A DNA stretch of 64,000 nucleotides from Geothermobacter ehrlichii (GTDB taxonomy: Bacteria > Desulfobacterota > Desulfuromonadia > Desulfuromonadales > Geothermobacteraceae), in the NCBI RefSeq assembly GCF_008124615.1, contig NZ_VNIB01000005.1:1-64000 (forward strand). Direction: 5' to 3'. Within the stretch, counting starts at the first letter, position 1, and every line of letters begins with the position of its first letter. The notes below the pieces were generated by a model that saw only the letters and a program-made list of their open reading frames with translations, did not search any database and had not been told where the DNA came from. The translations under genes were made by a program, and so were the position numbers. Shown in pieces: positions 59,637 to 64,000 of the stretch.

Positions 59637-62600
59637 TTAGCTAGTGGCCCAGGCTGCCGAAAGCACTTCCGCCTGTTCCAGCACCGTCTGTGTTGCCTTT
59701 TCCTGCTTGTCGGGCGGGTAGCCGTATTTGCGCAGGATGCGTTTCACGTAGACCCGTAGCTGGGCCCGGACATTTTCGCGGATGGTCCAGTCGATGGTGA
59801 CGTTGCGGCGGACGGTGGCGACAAGCTCGCGCGCGATCGTCTTCAGTGTTTCGTCGCCCAGCACCTGTACCGCGCTGTCGTTGGTTTCCAGCGCGTCGTA
59901 GAACGCCACCTCGTCATCCGACAAACCCAGCTCCTCGCCGCGCCTGCCGGCTTCCCGCATTTCTTTCGCCAATTGGATCAGTTCTTCGATGACCTGGGCG
60001 GTTTCGATGGCGCGGTTATGGTATTTGCGGATGGCCTGTTCCAGAAGTTCCGCGAAAGAGCGCGCCTGCACGACGTTGCGCCGCCGCCGGGTACGGATTT
60101 CGCCTTTCAGCAGTTTCTGCAGCAGTTCGACGGCCAGGTTGCGTTGCGGCATGCCGCGAACTTCGGCGAGAAATTCATCGGAGAGGATCGAAATGTCCGG
60201 TTTTTTGAGCCCCGCCGCGGCGAAAATGTCCACCACCTCGTCCGGGACAATGGCCCTGGAAAGGATCTGTCGGATCGCGTGCTCGGTTTTCTCGTCTGAA
60301 CGCGCCTTGCCCGGTGTGGACTTGGCGAGTACCGCTTGCAAAGCCTGATAGAAGCCGACCTCGTCACGGATTGCAAGGGCGTCGGAATGTGGCACCGCCA
60401 GGGCGAAAGCCTGTGACAGTTCCCGAACTGCCCGCAAAAACCTCGTCTTGCCGTCCTTCTGCGCGAGAATGTGCTCCTGGGCCGCCGGCAACAGCGAGAG
60501 GCGATCCTGTGGAGTTCCGTTGGTCCACGGGCTCCAGTCGAAGCCGTGGAGGAGTCCCCGGCAGATCTCGACCTTTTCCTGCATGACCGCAACCGCCTCG
60601 GCCTGGTCGAGGGCGGTCTTGCCCGTGCCGCCGGCCTCGGTGTAGGTGGCAAGTGCCTGTTTCAGTTCGTCGGCCAGCCCCAGGTAGTCCACCACCAGGC
60701 CGCCGGGCTTGTCCCGGAATACCCGGTTCACCCGCGCGATCGCCTGCATCAGGCCATGCCCCCGCATCGGTTTGTCGATGTACATGGTATGCAGACTTGG
60801 ACAGTCGAACCCGGTGAGCCACATGTCGCGCACAATGACGATGCGGAACGGGTCTTTCGGGTCGCGGAAGCGGTTCGCCAGCACTTCCCGTCGCGCCTTG
60901 TTGCGAATATGCGGCTGCCATTCGAGCGGATCGGAGGCCGAGCCGGTCATCACCACCTTGAGAGAGCCTGTCTCGTCAGTCTCTCCATGCCACTCTGGCC
61001 GCAGGGCAACCAGTTCATTGTAAAGCTCCACGGCAATGCGGCGGCTCATGACCACCACCATGGCCTTTCCCTCCAGGGCCTCGCAGCGTTGCTCGTAGTG
61101 CTCCACCAGGTCGCGGGCGATCAGTTTCAGGCGTTTTTCGGCCCCGACGATGGCTTCAAGCTGGGCCCACTTGCTCTTGAGCTTCTCCTTGCGCTCGACT
61201 TCCTCACCCTCGGTGGCCTCTTCGAATTCCTGGTCGATATGCGGTTTTTCGGCATCGGAGAGTTCGAGATTCGCCAGCCGGCTCTCGTAGTAGATGGGCA
61301 CGGTGGCTCCGTCGGTCACGGCGCGCTGGATATCGTAGATGCTGATGTAGTCCCCGAAGACGGCGCGGGTGTTGGCGTCGGTTTTCTCAATCGGTGTTCC
61401 GGTGAAGCCGATAAAAGAGGCGTTGGGCAGGGCGTCGCGCATGTGCCGGGCGAAGCCGTCGATGAAGTCGTACTGGCTGCGGTGCGCCTCGTCGGCAATG
61501 ACGACAATGTTGCGCCGCTCCGAAAGGACCGGATGACGATCGCCCCTTTCTTCGGGGAAAAACTTCTGGATCGTGGTGAATACCACGCCGCCCGAGGCAA
61601 CCTTCAACTTCTCCCTCAGGTCAGCCCGGTCGGTGGCCTGCGCCGGCGGCTGGCGCAGCAGGTCGCGGCAGCGGGCAAAGGTGCCGAAGAGCTGGTCGTC
61701 GAGGTCGTTGCGGTCAGTGATGACGACAATGGTCGGGTTTTCCATCGCCGGATGCACAATCACGCGCCCGGCGTAAAAGGCCATGGTCAGGCTCTTGCCC
61801 GAGCCCTGCGTGTGCCAGACCACCCCCACGCGGCGGTCACCAGGCTCCCCGCCGGGACGACGCCCTGCCTCGTAGCGCCCTTCCTCTTCCGCCACCCGAT
61901 CGCCGGCCATGACCCGCGCCGCCCGCAATGTCTCCTCGATCGCTACATTGACGGCGTGGAACTGGTGGTAGCCGGCCATCTTCTTGATCAGCTTCCCGCC
62001 GCCTTCGTCCTCGAAGACGATGAAGTGGCGCACCAGATCAAGAAAACGGCGCTTGTCGAAGACCCCCTCCAGCACCACCTGGAGCTGGGACAGGGAGGCC
62101 GGAGCATTTTTTTCGCCTGTGATGGTGCGCCAGGGTTTGAACCACTCCTTGCCCGCGCCCAGAGCCCCGATGCGAGCTTCGATGCCGTCGGAGACGACCA
62201 GGGCCGTGTTGGTGGCAAACAGATTCGGGATCTGGGCCTGGTAGGTCTGAAGCTGCTGCCAGGCCGCCCAGATGGTGGCGTCTTCGTCGGTCGGATTCTT
62301 CAGCTCGATCACTGCCAGCGGCAGGCCATTGATGAACAGCACCACGTCCGGCCGGCGGGTATGCTGACCTTCGGAGACGGTGAACTGGTTGACGGCCAGC
62401 CAGTCGTTGTTGTCTGGTTCGTCAAAGTCGATTATCTGGGACTGATTGCCCGCGATGGAGCCGTCCGGACGGCGATATTCCACTGTCACGCCGTCCACCA
62501 GCATCCGGTGTGCCGCGCGGTTGCGTTCGATGAGTGACGGCGCGTTGAGCCGGGTCAGTTTCTTGAAGGCGTCGTCCAGCGCCTCCGGCGGCAAATCCGG

Positions 62601-62783
62601 ATTCAGCCGCGTCAGCGCCTGCCGCAGCCGGCCTTCCAGCACCACGTCTCGGTAGTTCGGGGCAACGCGCTCGGCGTCCGGCTCACCAACGGCGATTTCC
62701 GGGCCGTGCCTGATCTCGTAGCCGAGGGATTCCAGCCAGGCGAGGGCAGCATCTTCGACGACGGATTCGGTGAAATGGCTCAT
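59637..62783 (-). CDS. hsdR: type I restriction enzyme, R (motor/nuclease) subunit
   Basis: A 1048-aa HsdR that translocates and cuts unmodified DNA. N-terminal nuclease motifs are [20 protein letters not shown] (PD-(D/E)xK type). The SF2 helicase core has Walker A HTQGSGKS (about 325-332), DEAH box [10 protein letters not shown] and GFTGTPIE. The C-terminal domain fits the HsdM interface. The hsdM and hsdS genes are not in this window; they may lie further right. ATG 62783 has GGAGG. A truncated relative of its 5' end lies upstream (63026-63166). Confidence 0.93.
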   Translation of the reverse strand: MSHFTESVVEDAALAWLESLGYEIRHGPEIAVGEPDAERVAPNYRDVVLEGRLRQALTRLNPDLPPEALDDAFKKLTRLNAPSLIERNRAAHRMLVDGVTVEYRRPDGSIAGNQSQIIDFDEPDNNDWLAVNQFTVSEGQHTRRPDVVLFINGLPLAVIELKNPTDEDATIWAAWQQLQTYQAQIPNLFATNTALVVSDGIEARIGALGAGKEWFKPWRTITGEKNAPASLSQLQVVLEGVFDKRRFLDLVRHFIVFEDEGGGKLIKKMAGYHQFHAVNVAIEETLRAARVMAGDRVAEEEGRYEAGRRPGGEPGDRRVGVVWHTQGSGKSLTMAFYAGRVIVHPAMENPTIVVITDRNDLDDQLFGTFARCRDLLRQPPAQATDRADLREKLKVASGGVVFTTIQKFFPEERGDRHPVLSERRNIVVIADEAHRSQYDFIDGFARHMRDALPNASFIGFTGTPIEKTDANTRAVFGDYISIYDIQRAVTDGATVPIYYESRLANLELSDAEKPHIDQEFEEATEGEEVERKEKLKSKWAQLEAIVGAEKRLKLIARDLVEHYEQRCEALEGKAMVVVMSRRIAVELYNELVALRPEWHGETDETGSLKVVMTGSASDPLEWQPHIRNKARREVLANRFRDPKDPFRIVIVRDMWLTGFDCPSLHTMYIDKPMRGHGLMQAIARVNRVFRDKPGGLVVDYLGLADELKQALATYTEAGGTGKTALDQAEAVAVMQEKVEICRGLLHGFDWSPWTNGTPQDRLSLLPAAQEHILAQKDGKTRFLRAVRELSQAFALAVPHSDALAIRDEVGFYQALQAVLAKSTPGKARSDEKTEHAIRQILSRAIVPDEVVDIFAAAGLKKPDISILSDEFLAEVRGMPQRNLAVELLQKLLKGEIRTRRRRNVVQARSFAELLEQAIRKYHNRAIETAQVIEELIQLAKEMREAGRRGEELGLSDDEVAFYDALETNDSAVQVLGDETLKTIARELVATVRRNVTIDWTIRENVRAQLRVYVKRILRKYGYPPDKQEKATQTVLEQAEVLSAAWATS

Positions 62784-62986
62784 TACAGCCCCTCCCATAG
62801 AGCACGGATAGGCACGGCGTGAATTCGCTGGATGTCGCGGCAGCCTTCCGCTTTTTCCACCATGCGTGACAGTGGGGTCTTGTCTCCTTGGCACGGGCCG
62901 TGGATGAGTGCCGCCGGCCTATTCAGTGAACGACTCACGGTCCCGAGCGTCGAGCAATTGTGGAATCATCTCAAAAGCCGCCATGC

Positions 62987-63044
62987 CGGCTGATTGCAAG
63001 TTAAGACATCGGCTGATTGCAAGTTTTACCGTCCGGCTGATTGC
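62987..63044. repeat. three-copy 16-bp direct repeat, possible IS end
   Basis: CGGCTGATTGCAAGTT occurs at 62987-63002 and 63010-63025 (23-bp period), and a shortened copy CGGCTGATTGC at 63034-63044. Multiple tip repeats of this kind are typical for IS21-family ends; no transposase is present. It lies between the full hsdR and the truncated one, so it may mark a rearrangement. The IS assignment is inference. Confidence 0.55.
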
Positions 63045-63166
63045 TGATGCCGGGAGTGCGTCGCTCCCCTTGCTGACGTCCCTGGGGTGTGCTTGTTCTT
63101 GTGGCCGAGCGCCTCCAGCCAGGCCAGTGCCGTGTCTTCCACGACGGATTCGGTGAGAAATGTCAT
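63026..63166 (-). pseudogene. truncated 5' end of a second hsdR
   Basis: From ATG 63166 the frame reads MTFLTESVVEDTALAWLEAL, nearly the same as the start of the intact HsdR ([19 protein letters not shown]). The similarity ends after about 27 codons; the frame then runs into the repeat region and stops at 63026. This is what remains of an earlier hsdR copy, or of the 5' end replaced by recombination. Confidence 0.8.
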
Positions 63167-63178
63167 CGTTGTTCTCCG

Positions 63179-63793
63179 CTAGCCGCACGCCTCGGTCAGC
63201 ACTTGATACAAGGCCAGAAAGCTGGGCGATGAACTTCGGGCAGGATCGATATGGGCGCCGATCATTCTTGCCGCCTCGATTTTGGCAAGGCCGCCCCGGA
63301 AATATCCGTGCTTTTGCATAATGTTCTCGAACGCCTCCCACGTGCCGCCGCGTATGGCATCCGGGGCACGGTATTTCTGCCGCTGTGGCACGTATCTCGA
63401 TACCCGTGGATAGGCGGCGCAAACCGCGTCCCAGTTGCCGAAATACCAAGCCTCCAGCTCCTCGATGGCGATGCGGTTGACCAACTGCCATTGTGCACCG
63501 GCGGCGGATGTGCGTGTGCTCAAGCCCGCGCGCTTAGCTATGTCCTCCAGCCGGCGCTTGAGCTCGTGACAGTCGTCATCATCCCGATCGACGACGACCA
63601 CGAGGCGCCAGTCATCCGGCAACCAGGCGGCGTACCCGCGCAGGCGCTGTTCCAACCTGGCGAGCAAATCCGCCTTGCCCTGAAAGGGGTGCACTTCGAA
63701 GGTCCGATCTTGTGGCAGCAGGCGCGGCAGGAGCGCGCGCAGGAACGCCTCCATGGAGGGCTCTTCCACCAGAAACTCCAGACGACAAACCAT
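63179..63793 (-). CDS. DUF4276 (TOPRIM-like) protein of a predicted defence pair
   Basis: A 204-aa protein. LEFLVEEPSMEAFL at residues 5-18 and VVVDRDDDDC at 66-75 resemble the TOPRIM Glu and DxD metal motifs of OLD-type nucleases. QWQLVNRIAIEELEAWYFG and GGTWEAFENIM are DUF4276 signatures. Its ATG shares one base with the stop of the upstream ATPase gene (63793-63795). ATPase plus separate TOPRIM-like nuclease is the layout of PARIS/AbiL-like systems and of restriction-linked rlo genes beside type I loci. Nuclease activity is inferred. Confidence 0.8.
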   Translation of the reverse strand: MVCRLEFLVEEPSMEAFLRALLPRLLPQDRTFEVHPFQGKADLLARLEQRLRGYAAWLPDDWRLVVVVDRDDDDCHELKRRLEDIAKRAGLSTRTSAAGAQWQLVNRIAIEELEAWYFGNWDAVCAAYPRVSRYVPQRQKYRAPDAIRGGTWEAFENIMQKHGYFRGGLAKIEAARMIGAHIDPARSSSPSFLALYQVLTEACG

Positions 63794-64000
63794 CACTTGC
63801 TCCCGGCTCCCTTCAATGGCCGCGTGGGCGCGCCTTCATTGACCAACGGGTCGCCTACGCCGAGCTGCCCTTCCATCCACAAGTGGCCCAGCAGCGCACC
63901 TTCGCTCACGAACTCGGTGACGCCGGGCAGGTCGGCGGCGCGGCGCGTCTGGGTATATCCGTTCTCGTCACGCCAGAGTACCCGTACCTCTTCCGGACGC
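63793..64000 (-). CDS. AAA/ABC-type ATPase, C-terminal end only
   Basis: The last 68 codons of a gene that continues beyond the right edge (RVLWRDENGYTQTRRAADLP ... EGALLGHLWMEGQLGVGD ... PTRPLKGAGSK). This sequence is typical of the C-terminus of the AAA_21-type ATPases paired with DUF4276. The Walker motifs lie outside the window. Its stop overlaps the DUF4276 start, showing the pair is one transcription unit. Confidence 0.7.
   Translation of the reverse strand, partial: RPEEVRVLWRDENGYTQTRRAADLPGVTEFVSEGALLGHLWMEGQLGVGDPLVNEGAPTRPLKGAGSK

Noticed and set aside
62919-62984. A 21-codon ORF (MAAFEMIPQLLDARDRESFTE) between the repeats and hsdR
   Set aside because: Too short, with no ribosome-binding site; may be a remnant of the element that left the repeats.
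62987-63044. A CRISPR array
   Set aside because: The 16-bp repeats have only 7-8 bp between them and just three copies, too short for repeats and spacers of a CRISPR; no cas genes are nearby.

Overview
This 64 kb, GC-rich window looks like chromosome from a delta-proteobacterium of the Desulfuromonadales (the Geobacter, Pelobacter and Desulfuromonas neighbourhood). The placement is an inference. It rests on a eukaryote-like citrate synthase (as known in Geobacteraceae), the order ispE / tRNA-Gln / prs / rplY / pth / hppA / ychF / rpsF-rpsR-DUF2232-rplI-dnaB, a dusB(nifR3)-ntrB-ntrC cluster, a DctP-type TRAP gene behind a sigma-54 promoter, and several small proteins of a kind seen in that order. 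No computation or database search was run; family names are recognised from motifs.

Layout. 1-11.9 kb: housekeeping genes (isoprenoid precursor, PRPP, ribosomal proteins, ion-pumping pyrophosphatase, replicative helicase, DHFR). 11.9-15.4 kb: the nitrogen two-component system with DusB, minus strand. 15.4-24.9 kb: citrate synthase, a methyltransferase, a metal permease, an rRNA methyltransferase, a cyclophilin, an alkaline phosphatase and a Spy/CpxP-like periplasmic protein. 24.9-28.7 kb: a more AT-rich accessory stretch with an Fe-S/flavin oxidoreductase, a delta-60 repeat lipoprotein and a YciI-like protein. 28.6-41.7 kb: p-aminobenzoate genes between two tRNA genes, a purine permease, a TPR lipoprotein, purC, a SurA/PpiD-type foldase and the rod-shape operon mreBCD-mrdA-rodA. 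42.1-44.1 kb: an AmmeMemoRadiSam-type radical SAM enzyme followed by a DUF3179 gene whose reading frame crosses an in-frame TGA. 44.1-47.4 kb: a two-gene unit of a haem-binding-type (EB_dh-like) secreted protein and a chemoreceptor. 47.5-52.7 kb: a five-gene trans-envelope operon (LolA-like protein, two FtsX-type permeases, a LolD-like ATPase, an outer-membrane barrel). 52.9-57.1 kb: DUF6178, small envelope proteins, a DUF2238-GNAT fusion and an exported MsrA. 57.1-64 kb: a low-GC islet, a PAS sensor and the start of a defence island (HsdR, a truncated second hsdR 5' end, a DUF4276 protein and the C-terminus of its ATPase partner).

Most notable observations. (1) The DUF3179 gene at 43173-44090 is very probably a selenoprotein: TGA replaces the cysteine of the family's conserved Cys-Pro-Leu motif, homology continues in the same frame on both sides, and a SECIS-like hairpin follows at the right distance. 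(2) A split ATPase plus TOPRIM-like (DUF4276) pair sits beside a type I restriction gene with signs of past rearrangement. (3) A haem-protein/chemoreceptor gene pair may form a sensing unit. (4) Two short non-coding elements with imperfect terminal inverted repeats (19281-19419 and 41723-41843) share an internal architecture. (5) A membrane DUF2238 domain is fused to an acetyltransferase.
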